The position numbers were made by a program, and so were the translations under genes. Shown here in pieces: positions 1 to 8,925 of a stretch of 64,000 nucleotides of DNA. How positions within the stretch are numbered: the stretch's first letter is position 1; each line of letters opens with the position of its first letter. Origin of the DNA: Micavibrio sp. (GTDB lineage Bacteria > Pseudomonadota > Alphaproteobacteria > Micavibrionales > Micavibrionaceae); NCBI GenBank assembly GCA_012960155.1, contig DUBU01000039.1, positions 1-64,000 on the forward strand, written 5' to 3'. The notes below the pieces were generated by a model that saw only the letters and a program-made list of their open reading frames with translations, was not told the origin of the DNA and ran no database searches.

Positions 1-1603
1 CAGCGATCTCTGCACGAATTTTCTCGATAGCCTTTTCGCGTTTTGCTTCATCAAGATCTTCGGCGATCTCTTCTTTTACGCGCATTTCCAAGTTACCACC
101 CAGCTGGATATCCGTACCTCGACCGGCCATGTTTGTGGCGATCGTAACGGCATTTGGGCGGCCGGCTTGTGAAACAATATAAGCTTCGCGCTCATGGTGG
201 CGGGCGTTCAGCACGTTATGCTTAACTTTCGCCTTGGTAAGCATGGCAGAGAGCTTCTCTGATTTCTCGATTGATGTCGTGCCAACCAGAACAGGCTGCT
301 TGCGTTCCTGACATTGCTTAATAACATCAAGGATAGCTTGTTCTTTCTCAGCCAGGTTTTTATAAATCTGGTCATCATTATCAATACGGGCAATCGGAAC
401 ATGCGTTGGAATTTCAACGACATCCAGATTGTAGATATCTGCAAATTCCGTAGCTTCCGTCATTGCCGTACCGGTCATACCGCCCAGCTTTGGATACATA
501 CGGAAGTAATTCTGGAACGTGATAGAGGCAAGCGTCTGGTTCTCGTTCTGGATCGTCGCACCTTCTTTGGCTTCCAAAGCCTGATGCAAACCGTCGGAGA
601 AGCGGCGGCCTTCCATCATACGACCAGTGAACTCATCAATGATGATCACTTTGCTGTCTTTAACGATGTAATCCTTGTCAAGGAAGAACAGCTTGTGCGC
701 ACGCAGCGCTTGGTTGACGTGATGAACCAATGCGATGTTTTGTGCATCGTACAGATTACCTTCAGTCAGAAGACCTGCTTCTTTCAGAAGCTGCTCAACA
801 TGCTCTGTACCGTCATCTGTAAAAGTGACAGTCTTCATTTTCTCGTCGAGTTCGTAATCAGATTGTTCCAGATATGGAATGATCTTGTTTACGCCGACAT
901 AAAGGTCGGATGAGTTCTCGGAAGGCCCTGAAATGATCAGAGGTGTTCTGGCTTCGTCAATCAAAATAGAGTCAACTTCGTCGACAATCGCAAAATTGAA
1001 GTCACGCTGAACCATCATGTTCAACTGATACTTCATGTTATCGCGCAGGTAATCAAAACCGAATTCGTTGTTTGTACCATATGTGATGTCTGCGGCGTAA
1101 GCGGCTTTGCGCTCTTCATCGCTTAGGTCATTCGTAATGCAGCCGACAGACAGACCAAGGAAGTTATAGACTTGCGCCATCCATTCGGAGTCACGCTTGG
1201 CCAGATAGTCGTTAACAGTAACAACGTGAACGCCTTTGCCTGATAGCGCGTTAAGGTAAACGGGCAGGGTTGCCACGAGTGTTTTACCTTCACCTGTTTT
1301 CATTTCGGCGATCTTGCCTTGGTGCAGTGTCATGCCACCGACGAGCTGCACATCATAATGGCGCTGTCCCAGAGTGCGCTTGGCGCCTTCGCGAACAACC
1401 GCGAACGCTTCGTGCATGATGTCATCCAGTGATGCGCCTTCTTCAAGACGTCTACGGAAATCATCAGTACAGGCACGCAGCTCTGTGTCACTCATTTTTT
1501 CGTAAGTAGGCTCTAGCGCGTTGATCGGGTCGATGTGTTTGTACAGGCCTTTTAAAACGCGCTCGTTACTGGAGCCGAAAATCTTTGTCGCTAGGTTAAG
1601 CAT
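1..1603 (-). CDS. secA: Preprotein translocase ATPase SecA (N-terminal part, cut by the window edge)
   Basis: SecA is the cytoplasmic ATPase motor that pushes unfolded preproteins through the SecYEG channel. The reverse strand is open from the ATG at 1601-1603 to base 1, giving about 534 residues; full SecA proteins are near 850-900, so the C-terminal third lies outside the window. Visible hallmarks are the N-terminal start [15 protein letters not shown], a Walker A motif MKTGEGKT near residues 101-108, the DEAD-like motif VDEVDSIL near 205, and NMAGRGTDI towards the left edge. It is divergent from the PpiC-type foldase at 1825, with 221 bases between them. SecA next to a parvulin gene is a familiar alphaproteobacterial arrangement. 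Nothing in the visible part is abnormal. Confidence 0.98.
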   Translation of the reverse strand, partial: MLNLATKIFGSSNERVLKGLYKHIDPINALEPTYEKMSDTELRACTDDFRRRLEEGASLDDIMHEAFAVVREGAKRTLGQRHYDVQLVGGMTLHQGKIAEMKTGEGKTLVATLPVYLNALSGKGVHVVTVNDYLAKRDSEWMAQVYNFLGLSVGCITNDLSDEERKAAYAADITYGTNNEFGFDYLRDNMKYQLNMMVQRDFNFAIVDEVDSILIDEARTPLIISGPSENSSDLYVGVNKIIPYLEQSDYELDEKMKTVTFTDDGTEHVEQLLKEAGLLTEGNLYDAQNIALVHHVNQALRAHKLFFLDKDYIVKDSKVIIIDEFTGRMMEGRRFSDGLHQALEAKEGATIQNENQTLASITFQNYFRMYPKLGGMTGTAMTEATEFADIYNLDVVEIPTHVPIARIDNDDQIYKNLAEKEQAILDVIKQCQERKQPVLVGTTSIEKSEKLSAMLTKAKVKHNVLNARHHEREAYIVSQAGRPNAVTIATNMAGRGTDIQLGGNLEMRVKEEIAEDLDEAKREKAIEKIRAEIA

Positions 1604-1824
1604 AATGTCCTTCAAACTTTTATTATCCTGTCTGATATAAGCGGTAGCACGCTATACGTCAATGCAAAGCATATAACTAATCCATAGACCCTTTTGCGGG
1701 GATATTGAAATGAAAAAAGCCTTTATTAAATAAATTGCAGACGATAGAGTCTGAGTCGCAGTTTTTATTGTGATTCTTTTAATTCCAGACAGACTATCTC
1801 AGTCTACCATTAAGTGAGGAAAAT

Positions 1825-2775
1825 ATGGCTAAAGAAGAAATCAAACAGGAAGAAAACAAAGGCGGTGCAGGCCTTTGGATCGCGCTTGCTGTTGTTGCCG
1901 TTGCACTGGCCGTTGGCGCCTTTGTGATGACAAAGAACGGTGTTGCCGAAACAGAAACCGATAAGTCCGAGATTACAGCCTCTGCTGAAGGTCAGGAAGG
2001 CGAAGAGCCTATGATCAAGCTGGGTAACCCGGTTGTTGCGGTTGTGAACCAGGAAGAAATCAAGCGTAGTGACGTGTTCACATTCATCAGCAGCTTGCCA
2101 GAGCAAGTACGTGCGATGCCAATCGAGAGCCTGTTCCCAATGGCGCTTGAGCAAGTGATCAACAACAAACTTGTAACAACAAAAGCAAGCAGCGCAAATC
2201 TGGAAAATGATCCTGAAGTTGAGCAGCTAGTTGCGCAAAACAAAGAACAGATCATCCGAAACGTATATCTTGAGCGTCAGGTTAATGAAAGAGTGACACA
2301 GAAGAAGCTTCTGGACTCTTACAACGAACTGCTGGCTCAGATCGGTGATGTTCAGGAAACAAAAGCAAGCCACATTCTGGTTGAAACAGAAGAAGAAGCG
2401 CGCGAAGTTGTGAAGCAACTGGACGAAGGTGCTGACTTCGCTGAACTCGCAAAAGAAAAATCAACAGGTCCTTCTGCTGAAGCAGGCGGCGATCTGGGTT
2501 ACTTTGCGAAGAACGAAATGGTTCCTGAATTTGCAGAAGCTGCATTCGCTTTGGATCCAGGCGCATACTCTAAAGATCCAGTGCAAACACAATTCGGTTG
2601 GCACGTGATCAAGGTTGAAGAGCGCCGTAAGCGTCCTGAGCCTGAATTCGAACTGGTTAAGCCACAACTGGAAGCACAGCTGCGTCAGCAAATCCTGACA
2701 GAGCTGGTTCAGGAATGGCAAGAAGACGCCAAGATCAGCAAATTTGATATTAACGGCGAGCCCGTTCAGAACTAA
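1825..2775 (+). CDS. Membrane-anchored PpiC-type peptidyl-prolyl cis-trans isomerase (foldase)
   Basis: Predicted parvulin-family prolyl isomerase that would help secreted proteins fold on the outer face of the inner membrane. The 316-residue product has a short charged N-terminus, one hydrophobic segment at about residues 16-36 (signal anchor), a helical chaperone-like region, and a parvulin domain at about 178-272. That domain shows the family signatures KASHILV, GGDLGYF and the closing FGWHVIKVEE. The start ATG follows a good ribosome site (GTGAGGAAA). The gene diverges from secA, fitting a role in handling exported proteins, and ends just before a strong rho-independent terminator at 2796. 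It resembles the SurA/PrsA-type foldases; which substrates it serves cannot be read from the sequence. Confidence 0.9.
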   Translation: MAKEEIKQEENKGGAGLWIALAVVAVALAVGAFVMTKNGVAETETDKSEITASAEGQEGEEPMIKLGNPVVAVVNQEEIKRSDVFTFISSLPEQVRAMPIESLFPMALEQVINNKLVTTKASSANLENDPEVEQLVAQNKEQIIRNVYLERQVNERVTQKKLLDSYNELLAQIGDVQETKASHILVETEEEAREVVKQLDEGADFAELAKEKSTGPSAEAGGDLGYFAKNEMVPEFAEAAFALDPGAYSKDPVQTQFGWHVIKVEERRKRPEPEFELVKPQLEAQLRQQILTELVQEWQEDAKISKFDINGEPVQN

Positions 2776-2795
2776 TTCTGATACTAAGCTTTTTT

Positions 2796-2827
2796 AAAAA
2801 CCGCAGTTTTAGGGCTGCGGTTTTTTT
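2796..2827 (+). terminator. Rho-independent terminator after the PpiC foldase gene
   Basis: A GC-rich hairpin with stem CCGCAG (2801-2806) and CTGCGG (2815-2820) around an 8-base loop is flanked by A residues and followed by seven T residues (2821-2827). It lies 21 bases past the foldase stop codon and separates that gene from the Nudix gene. Confidence 0.85.
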
Positions 2828-2865
2828 ATGCCTAAGTTATAAAGGTGGAGTACAAAGGAACGGTA

Positions 2866-3336
2866 ATGGTTAAATTTATTCAAAAGAAGATTGGTTGTGC
2901 CGAAGCGTTGGAGCTTCCGCCCCCTGAATGCCCGCAAAAGCGCGTTGTCTTTGTGGTGGCCGCAGCCATAATCGATACAGATGGCCGTATTCTGATTGCG
3001 CAGCGCCCCGAAGGCAAAGCTATGGCAGGACTATGGGAGTTTCCAGGTGGTAAAGTCGGTGGCGATGAAACACCTGAATTTGCCTTGATGCGCGAATTAA
3101 AAGAAGAGCTGGATATTGATACACGCCCGTGTTGCTTCTCGCCGATTGCTTTTGCCTCCCATGATTATGATGATTTCCATCTCATGATGCCTTTATTTGT
3201 GTGCCGTGTCTGGAAAGGCCAGCCAAAAGGCAAGGAAGGCCAGAAATTCAAATGGGTGCATAAACATGAGCTATTTGATTACGAAATGCCTGAAGCGGAT
3301 ATCCCGTTGGTCACACAAATACAGGACCTTCTATGA
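2866..3336 (+). CDS. mutT: Nudix hydrolase, MutT (8-oxo-dGTP diphosphatase) type
   Basis: Predicted pyrophosphohydrolase that cleans oxidised dGTP from the nucleotide pool. The 156-residue protein contains a nearly complete Nudix box, beginning GKVGGDE and continuing to RELKEELD, with the final glycine of the consensus replaced by aspartate. The segments RILIAQRPEGKAMAGLWEFPGG and the late FKWVH are typical of MutT proteins. I chose the ATG at 2866 because it follows AAAGGAA at a good distance; a GTG at 2845 in the same frame would add seven residues. The stop overlaps the next gene's start (ATGA), so the two are translationally coupled. In many alphaproteobacteria argJ sits just upstream of mutT near secA; here it is missing. 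Confidence 0.9.
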   Translation: MVKFIQKKIGCAEALELPPPECPQKRVVFVVAAAIIDTDGRILIAQRPEGKAMAGLWEFPGGKVGGDETPEFALMRELKEELDIDTRPCCFSPIAFASHDYDDFHLMMPLFVCRVWKGQPKGKEGQKFKWVHKHELFDYEMPEADIPLVTQIQDLL

Positions 3337-4058
3337 GCGGCTACGTCTATGAGCTAAAGCAATATTATGCAAGCCGTGCAGGGCGCATGGTCAGGCGGTT
3401 GCTGCAGGCTTATATCCATGACTTCTGGCCTGATGTGAAGGGTAAACGTATTCTGGGTTACGGCTATGCTGTGCCGTTTCTAAAAGCATTACAGGATGAC
3501 GCCGTGCAGGTTTTTGGCCTCATGCCTGCGGGCGGCGGCGTTCATCACTGGCAACAAAAAGGCGTCAACAAGGTTGCTGTTACGTTAGAAGATTTTATTC
3601 CGCTGGAAACCGAGTCTGTAGACTTAATCCTGATCACACACGGTCTGGAATTTTCCACAGCGCCAGAAGAAATGCTCGCCGAAATGTGGCGTGTGTTGAA
3701 AAGTAACGGCCGCATGATTGTCGTCGTGCCAAACCGACTAGGCATGTGGGCTAGGGTAGAGCACACACCGTTCGGTCATGGTAAGCCTTATACCAGCACG
3801 CAGCTAACTGGCTTGTTGAACAAAGCGCTGTTTGTTTGTGAGCGTAAGAATAGGGCGCTGTTTATGCCGCCCTTTAAATCCTTTTTGGTGTTACGTACTG
3901 CCTATGCGATGGAAAGCTTTGGTAAGTATATATTTCCGGGGCTTTCAGGCGTGCACGTCTTTGAAGTTTCAAAGCAGGTTTATGCGGGCGCACTTAAACA
4001 AGAAACCAAGAAAGCACAAGGCCGTCGTATTCTGGTCGCAGATTCTGTTGGTACTTAA
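3333..4058 (+). CDS. Class I SAM-dependent methyltransferase (type 11 domain)
   Basis: Predicted S-adenosylmethionine-dependent methyltransferase of 241 residues; the substrate is unknown. The first half carries ILGYGYAVPFL, a degenerate motif I, then VDLILITHGLEF as the acidic motif and WRVLKSNGRMIVVVPN as the typical post-motif strand of UbiE/type 11 enzymes. The C-terminal third is basic and partly hydrophobic. Its start codon overlaps the Nudix stop by four bases, so they form one transcript. A methyltransferase of this kind directly after mutT is seen in other alphaproteobacteria near secA. The glycine-rich loop is less conserved than in UbiG-like enzymes, so a non-canonical substrate or weak activity is possible. 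Confidence 0.8.
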   Translation: MSGYVYELKQYYASRAGRMVRRLLQAYIHDFWPDVKGKRILGYGYAVPFLKALQDDAVQVFGLMPAGGGVHHWQQKGVNKVAVTLEDFIPLETESVDLILITHGLEFSTAPEEMLAEMWRVLKSNGRMIVVVPNRLGMWARVEHTPFGHGKPYTSTQLTGLLNKALFVCERKNRALFMPPFKSFLVLRTAYAMESFGKYIFPGLSGVHVFEVSKQVYAGALKQETKKAQGRRILVADSVGT

Positions 4059-4114
4059 GTATAGAGTTGCGCTTTTCTTTTGATTTTATTTCGCAGTCGC
4101 GTTATGACCTTTGC

Positions 4115-4999
4115 ATGGCTAAATCTGTCGACAATATACGCAAACAAATTGATGGCATGGATGACAAAATCCATGACCTGCTGATGCAACGTGCTGAGCT
4201 GGTTTTGAAAATCGGTGAGGAAAAGCGCAAGAGTCAGGTGCAAATCATTCAGCCTGATCGCGAGATCCTGATGATCCGTCGTTTGTTGGAACGTCACAAA
4301 GGCCCATTGCCGAAAGAGGCTGTGGTGCGTATCTGGCGTGAACTTGTTGGCGCCGTATCACTACTGCAAACAGGTTTGAAAGTGGCTGTCTCAGTTCCTG
4401 ATGATAGTAATGGTTTGAAGTACTGGGATATGGCGAAAGACTATTTCAGCTCTGTCCTGCCGATGCAGAAATGCACAAACCCGCTCGCGGCTCTTGCTAT
4501 GGTGCGTGAAGAAGAAGCGACATTCGCTGTACTGCCTTGGCCTGAAGATGACCTGCCACAGCAATGGTGGCCGTTCCTGATGGATGAGGAAAGCGATCGT
4601 CCGATGCGTATTTTCGCGCGTCTGCCTTTGGGCGATCTGAACGATAAAGGCTTGAACCCGGAATACCGTGCGCTGGTCGTAGCGAAGCTGAAACCTGAAA
4701 CATCAGGTGATGATCGTAGCTTCATGGCGCTTGAGTTAGACGCAACGGTAAGCCGTGCACGCATTGTTGAAAAGATGCAGGCTCTGGATATGAAAGTACT
4801 CGGCATTCATAGCTGCGCCGCTGCGCGCCCTGACCATAAGCTGCACATCGTGGAGATTGATACATTCATCGATAATCAGGATTCTCGCGTAACAACCTGT
4901 CTGGAAAGCTTCCAAGACCCTGAAGCGCGTTGTGTGTGTGTGGGCGGTTATCCCGTTCCCCCTATCTACGGCGATAAGGTCGGAAAGAATGCTATTTAA
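4115..4999 (+). CDS. Chorismate mutase with degenerate prephenate-dehydratase/ACT-like C-terminal region
   Basis: The N-terminal ~90 residues are a type II (AroQ) chorismate mutase domain: an IRKQIDGMDDKIHDLLMQRAEL helix with the usual Arg, Asp and Lys pattern, followed by REILMIRRL and a closing helix. It would convert chorismate to prephenate for tyrosine or phenylalanine synthesis. Residues from about 95 to 215 look like a shortened prephenate-dehydratase fold (a strand LKVAVSVPD and FAVLPWPEDD where dehydratases have VLPIENS), and the last ~70 resemble an ACT regulatory domain. The dehydratase catalytic TRF motif is not visible, so dehydratase activity is unlikely. I use the ATG at 4115 (MAKSVDNI); its ribosome site is weak. 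The gene overlaps tyrA by 11 bases. Confidence 0.82.
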   Translation: MAKSVDNIRKQIDGMDDKIHDLLMQRAELVLKIGEEKRKSQVQIIQPDREILMIRRLLERHKGPLPKEAVVRIWRELVGAVSLLQTGLKVAVSVPDDSNGLKYWDMAKDYFSSVLPMQKCTNPLAALAMVREEEATFAVLPWPEDDLPQQWWPFLMDEESDRPMRIFARLPLGDLNDKGLNPEYRALVVAKLKPETSGDDRSFMALELDATVSRARIVEKMQALDMKVLGIHSCAAARPDHKLHIVEIDTFIDNQDSRVTTCLESFQDPEARCVCVGGYPVPPIYGDKVGKNAI

Positions 5000-5867
5000 C
5001 AAAGTTACTATTATAGGGTTGGGGCTGATCGGCTCCTCGATAGCCCGCATTATTAAGCAGAAAAATCTGGCCAAAACACTGGTTGCCGTCGATGCGAGCA
5101 AAGCCGTGTGCGATAAGGTTATGGAGCTTGGTATTGCTGATGAAGCAACTCGCGAAATCCGTAATGGTGTCGCCGATGCCGATCTTGTTATTCTGGCTGT
5201 TCCTGTGGGGGCTTGTGGCGCTGTCGCAGAACAAATCCGTTATGCTCTTAAAGACGGCGCGATTGTTACAGATACAGGCTCAGTAAAGGGCACTGTTGTC
5301 GAGCAAGTCATGCCGCACCTGAAAGACAACGTGCATTTTGTACCGGCACACCCGATTGCGGGTACCGAGCATTCAGGCCCCGAGGCCGGTTTTACAGAGC
5401 TATTCATTGACCGTTGGTGCATCATTACACCGCTGCCAGACAGTGACATTCAAGCCGTTGAAAAAGTAACCGCTCTGTGGGAAGCCTGCGGCTCCCGTAT
5501 AGAGATTATGGACGTTAAGCGCCACGATCTGGTGCTGGCAATTACATCACACTTGCCGCACCTGATTGCTTACACGATTGTAGGTACGGCCACTGATCTG
5601 GAAGAAGATACCAAAGACGACGTCATCAAGTTTTCCGCCTCAGGTTTCAGAGACTTTACCCGTATTGCGGCCTCAGACCCTGTGATGTGGCGTGATGTAT
5701 TCCTGAACAATAAAGAAGCCGTGCTAGAGATCTTGCAGCGTTTCAATGAAGACCTGACAGGCTTGCAAAAAGCTATCCGTAAAGGAAACGGGCAACAGCT
5801 TGAAGATCACTTCACCAAGACGCGAAAAATACGCCGCGAAGTTATTGAAGCTGGTCAAGCGGCGTAG
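4989..5867 (+). CDS. tyrA: Prephenate (or arogenate) dehydrogenase
   Basis: NAD(P)-dependent oxidative decarboxylase acting after chorismate mutase in tyrosine synthesis. The 292-residue protein starts with the Rossmann strand KVTIIGLGLIGSS, followed by an acidic residue ending the second strand (VAVDAS). It carries the substrate-pocket signatures TDTGSVKG and HPIAGTEHSG, and in the C-terminal helical dimer domain SHLPHLIAYTIV and SASGFRDFTRIA. The ATG at 4989 overlaps the chorismate mutase stop and follows an AGG/GGA-rich stretch. Relatives commonly have a hisC-type aminotransferase between the two genes; none is here. The 3' end runs 26 bases into the convergent DUF2125 gene. Confidence 0.93.
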   Translation: MLFNKVTIIGLGLIGSSIARIIKQKNLAKTLVAVDASKAVCDKVMELGIADEATREIRNGVADADLVILAVPVGACGAVAEQIRYALKDGAIVTDTGSVKGTVVEQVMPHLKDNVHFVPAHPIAGTEHSGPEAGFTELFIDRWCIITPLPDSDIQAVEKVTALWEACGSRIEIMDVKRHDLVLAITSHLPHLIAYTIVGTATDLEEDTKDDVIKFSASGFRDFTRIAASDPVMWRDVFLNNKEAVLEILQRFNEDLTGLQKAIRKGNGQQLEDHFTKTRKIRREVIEAGQAA

Positions 5868-6642
5868 TGTTCAGGTCTTTCCAAGGCCACACAATTTCAG
5901 GAAATGTCATGACTTGCAGAGGGCCAGCGTAAAGCTTGCGGTTCTCTAAAATCAGATCGACAGGCATGAAACTCTCACCATTTTCATTCGTGCGCGTTAA
6001 ACCTGTCAGCACAGTTGCCGAAATAAGAGCTTCTTTGGTTTTGATAAAGCCGCCGAGCTGCAGCCATTGCAAGAAATCCATGTGCCCCTTCACAACAGCT
6101 TGAAAACGGCCTTTGGGCTGCAGGTTCTGATCAACGGCCATTAATCCATTGCCTTGAACGCGCAGTGTTTCTTTCTTAAGCTCCAGACTCTCCAGCACAA
6201 TAGAGCCATTATTCTGGTACCAAACGTGCATGTCTTCTTGCGTTAGTGACTCTGGCAGATATTCAGGCACAATGCCGCTTAAAGTTAAGTAATCCAGTGA
6301 CCATAGGACAGGGTCGTAAGGCTCGGTAACCTCAAGTCCTTGCGGGAATGTAATTATGATATCCTTACCGGGAATAAAGAAGCTATCGATAGTCAGTTCG
6401 GGGACTTCGGCAACATAGCCGTTAGACGCAATACGTCCTTCGAAATTCACTTTCATGGAAAACGGATACCCGCCCATGGATAGGTCTTTGACAAGGACGT
6501 GACTGCCGTCCTCACGTAAATCCTCAATGAAGCCGGTGACTTCTTTTTTGACCGCATTGGCATAGTAGAACCAGACGCCTGTATAGGCGCTTGCCAGCAA
6601 CAAAAAGATGAAGCCGCTTATGTAGCCAATTTTACGCAGCAT
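5842..6642 (-). CDS. DUF2125 family membrane-anchored protein
   Basis: A 266-residue protein with one N-terminal hydrophobic segment (about residues 5-27) and a long beta-rich exported domain. The region GGYPFSMKVNFEGRI is typical of the alphaproteobacterial DUF2125 family, whose function is not known. It is the last gene of the ftsE-ftsX-ydcF-plsC string and begins two bases after the plsC stop. It is convergent with tyrA and their 3' ends overlap by 26 bases; DUF2125 next to tyrA is a recurring neighbourhood in this class. A periplasmic or envelope role is inferred from topology and from its lipid and division neighbours only. Confidence 0.8.
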   Translation of the reverse strand: MLRKIGYISGFIFLLLASAYTGVWFYYANAVKKEVTGFIEDLREDGSHVLVKDLSMGGYPFSMKVNFEGRIASNGYVAEVPELTIDSFFIPGKDIIITFPQGLEVTEPYDPVLWSLDYLTLSGIVPEYLPESLTQEDMHVWYQNNGSIVLESLELKKETLRVQGNGLMAVDQNLQPKGRFQAVVKGHMDFLQWLQLGGFIKTKEALISATVLTGLTRTNENGESFMPVDLILENRKLYAGPLQVMTFPEIVWPWKDLNTTPLDQLQ

Positions 6643-6644
6643 GA

Positions 6645-7415
6645 TTATGCTTCCTGTGGTCTAGTCGGTGGTACCAGATACTTATTTGTGGCTAAGGCCT
6701 CTTGTTGTAAAGCCTCTGTCGTTGTTTCTATCTGGTCTTGTAGAGTTTTTGTGAATGTTTCTGCATCCATGCCTGCGCGAACCGGCGGCATAAACTGGAA
6801 GATAACTTTGCCCGGACGCTTGATCCAGCTCTTGCGCGGCCAGAACAGCCCCGTGTTCAGCGCGAGCGGTACAACCGGCATGGATGTTTCTGTATACATG
6901 CGTACGATGCCGCTTTTGTAAGGCTTGTCTTTAATCGTTTGCCAGGGATAAACGCGCGTGCCTTGCGGAAAAATCACAATGGCGCGGTTCTCTTCCTTAA
7001 CGCGTTTGGCACCGTCAACGACCTGATTCATGGCTTCTTTGCCCTGTTTGCGATCAATCGCAATCGGGTTCGTGCGTGCCAAGAAACGCCCCCATAGAGG
7101 AATAGACAGAAGCTCTTTTTTTAAAACGATTGCGGGGTCCTTAAACAGGATGTGTAGTTTCATTGTCTCGTAAGGAGATTGGTGCTTGGCGGCAACAATA
7201 TAGGAGCCGTCTTGCGGCAGGTTCTCGGCACCGCGCACTTCGTAGGTGAGACCCAGAATGTATTTCTCGAAAAAATGTACCGTATAAACAAACGCGTGAA
7301 TAACAAAGAACACACCTTTACGCGGCAGAAGTAAGCTCGGCAAGCATAGGAGACAGGCTAGTGCCGTGGCCCCGTAAAATACCAGATTGAATATAGTCGA
7401 ACGCAATAAAATCAT
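6645..7415 (-). CDS. plsC: 1-acyl-sn-glycerol-3-phosphate acyltransferase (PlsC family)
   Basis: Predicted membrane acyltransferase adding the second acyl chain to lysophosphatidic acid in phospholipid synthesis. The 256-residue protein has an N-terminal hydrophobic region (residues 5-30) and the ordered motifs of the family: block I KHQSPYET (HX4E rather than the usual HX4D), block II NPIAIDRKQG, block III FPQGTRV, and block IV MPVVPLALNTG. The glutamate in block I and the glutamine in block III are seen in an alphaproteobacterial PlsC subgroup, so I do not read them as inactivating. The gene starts four bases inside the ydcF stop and is part of the ftsE operon. Confidence 0.88.
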   Translation of the reverse strand: MILLRSTIFNLVFYGATALACLLCLPSLLLPRKGVFFVIHAFVYTVHFFEKYILGLTYEVRGAENLPQDGSYIVAAKHQSPYETMKLHILFKDPAIVLKKELLSIPLWGRFLARTNPIAIDRKQGKEAMNQVVDGAKRVKEENRAIVIFPQGTRVYPWQTIKDKPYKSGIVRMYTETSMPVVPLALNTGLFWPRKSWIKRPGKVIFQFMPPVRAGMDAETFTKTLQDQIETTTEALQQEALATNKYLVPPTRPQEA

Positions 7416-7978
7416 AGGACCTTCAGTTTAATCCATGTCAGAAGCGTTTTGTTATATTCATTTAGGGTCAAAAGGCAAGTTTTTAAGCGTGGGCTGTTAT
7501 CATCGATCGGTACGTAAGTGATATTGGCATCAGGCATAGATCGCTGCATTTCAAGCTTTGCCCGCGGCATATGCGTCTTCGCCGTTAGTAAATAAGCGCT
7601 AGCCAAATCATTGGCGCGCATCCAGTCTTTGACCTCATCAGCATTTTCGGAAGTGTTGCGTGCCGCGTGCCCCAGAATAATACAGCAGAACTCAGGGGGC
7701 GGCTGTTTGTCCCATAAGGCCAGAAGGTCGCGCTCTGAAACTTGTGTGTTAACGCCTGAAATAAACAAATTGCCTGACTTCCCATCGGCCAACATATCAA
7801 GGCCTGCATTTACACGGTGGGGGCCACCTGTCAGCACAATAATGGCTTCCTTCTGTGAGGTCATGGCAGGTGTGGCTTGATTGTGTACAGATAGCGCAAA
7901 ACCTATTAATCCAGCAAGCCAGCAGAGCAGCAGGATAGATGTTAGAAAAACAATAGATTTCAGAATTCTGAAAAACAT
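7412..7978 (-). CDS. YdcF-like (DUF218) membrane protein
   Basis: A 188-residue protein with one N-terminal transmembrane segment (residues 8-32) followed by a DUF218 domain. Visible family features are the strand AIIVLTGGPHRV, the core LFISGVN, an ILGHAARNTSENA stretch carrying the conserved Thr/Glu and Asn, and LLTAKTHMPRA. DUF218 proteins are linked to envelope functions such as vancomycin sensitivity (SanA) and possibly nucleotide-like ligand binding; no reaction is proven for this one. It is sandwiched between ftsX (two-base gap) and plsC (four-base overlap). The ftsE-ftsX-ydcF-plsC order is conserved in alphaproteobacteria, which supports an envelope role. Confidence 0.85.
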   Translation of the reverse strand: MFFRILKSIVFLTSILLLCWLAGLIGFALSVHNQATPAMTSQKEAIIVLTGGPHRVNAGLDMLADGKSGNLFISGVNTQVSERDLLALWDKQPPPEFCCIILGHAARNTSENADEVKDWMRANDLASAYLLTAKTHMPRAKLEMQRSMPDANITYVPIDDNSPRLKTCLLTLNEYNKTLLTWIKLKVL

Positions 7979-7980
7979 TC

Positions 7981-8925
7981 CTAAACCTGTTTTTTAAGGA
8001 TGGAGAGCACTGTTCTGCGAGCGGTTGCGAATGCCAATAAGGCAATCAGTAACGGTAAGGCCGCAAGCATAGTCATATGAATATGACCCAGTGAGAAATC
8101 GGGCAGTAAATTAATGTCCATATGCCCGTAAATCCATCCAGTTAGTTTCAAGGCAACAGCACCAATGAGAACGCCGAATAAGCCGCCTTTAAAACAGAGG
8201 CGCAGCGTATGGTTTTGGAACTGTATCGCTATGTAGTTATCAGGTGCCCCCATGAGGTGCAATAGCTCGACTTCTTTCTTATATTCTGCCATCCGGGCGC
8301 GAATAGCACCGGCAATCGCGACAACAACTGTAAAGCCGATCACAAGTGCTAGAATAACGGCGCCCATACGTAGCGCTCCTGTAAATCTGACTAGATCGCT
8401 CAGCCATTCTTCATGCGTATCAAGGCGTGCGGCAGGAACAGCAGCTTTAATGTCTCGGCGCAGCTTGTCGAGTAGCTCAGGATGCCCTTCGGCGAGTTTT
8501 ACCGAGATCAGCGCAGGCATAGGGATTTGTCCTAAGATCACATCTTCACCTAGCCAGGGCTCAACAAGCTCCTGCATTTCCTTATCACTGAGAATGCGCG
8601 CTTGCGTGACCCCGCTTTGCTTATCCAGAATAGCTTTGACCGCGAGAGCTTCGCGCTTCAATGCGTCAGCCTCGATGGTGTTGCCATTTTCATCTTGCGC
8701 GGGAATTTCAATCGTAAGCTGGTTTTCAAGGCCTGAAGTCCAGCGGTCTTTCATTGCTGATAACGCAAATGTGCCAGATAAGGCAATCATGCCTAGCACC
8801 GTCATCAGACAGACAAGCAGCATCAAGAACCGTCCGCCGGCACCTTTTTCAAGCGGAATGTCATAACGGCGCCGATCAGAAATACCCAGCTTACGGTCTT
8901 TTTTGTTTAGGAAGGGAAGCTTCAT
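7981..8925 (-). CDS. ftsX: Cell division protein FtsX (permease-like)
   Basis: Membrane partner of FtsE; the FtsEX complex controls septal peptidoglycan hydrolases during division. The 314-residue protein shows the FtsX layout: a cytoplasmic N-terminus, first hydrophobic segment at about residues 31-53, a large extracytoplasmic domain up to about 185, then three more membrane segments near 190-212, 245-265 and 280-302. The loop AEYKKEVELLHLMGAPDNYI is the typical FtsX/MacB coupling region. Its start abuts the ftsE stop without a gap. Alphaproteobacterial FtsX is often more divergent than the E. coli form; this one keeps the full layout. Confidence 0.9.
   Translation of the reverse strand: MKLPFLNKKDRKLGISDRRRYDIPLEKGAGGRFLMLLVCLMTVLGMIALSGTFALSAMKDRWTSGLENQLTIEIPAQDENGNTIEADALKREALAVKAILDKQSGVTQARILSDKEMQELVEPWLGEDVILGQIPMPALISVKLAEGHPELLDKLRRDIKAAVPAARLDTHEEWLSDLVRFTGALRMGAVILALVIGFTVVVAIAGAIRARMAEYKKEVELLHLMGAPDNYIAIQFQNHTLRLCFKGGLFGVLIGAVALKLTGWIYGHMDINLLPDFSLGHIHMTMLAALPLLIALLAFATARRTVLSILKKQV

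Noticed and set aside
314-913. Plus-strand open frame of 199 codons
   Set aside because: It is antisense to secA, which has clear motifs on the other strand.
6645-7415. HX4E in place of HX4D in PlsC
   Set aside because: The variant is known in an alphaproteobacterial PlsC subgroup and the other motifs are intact.
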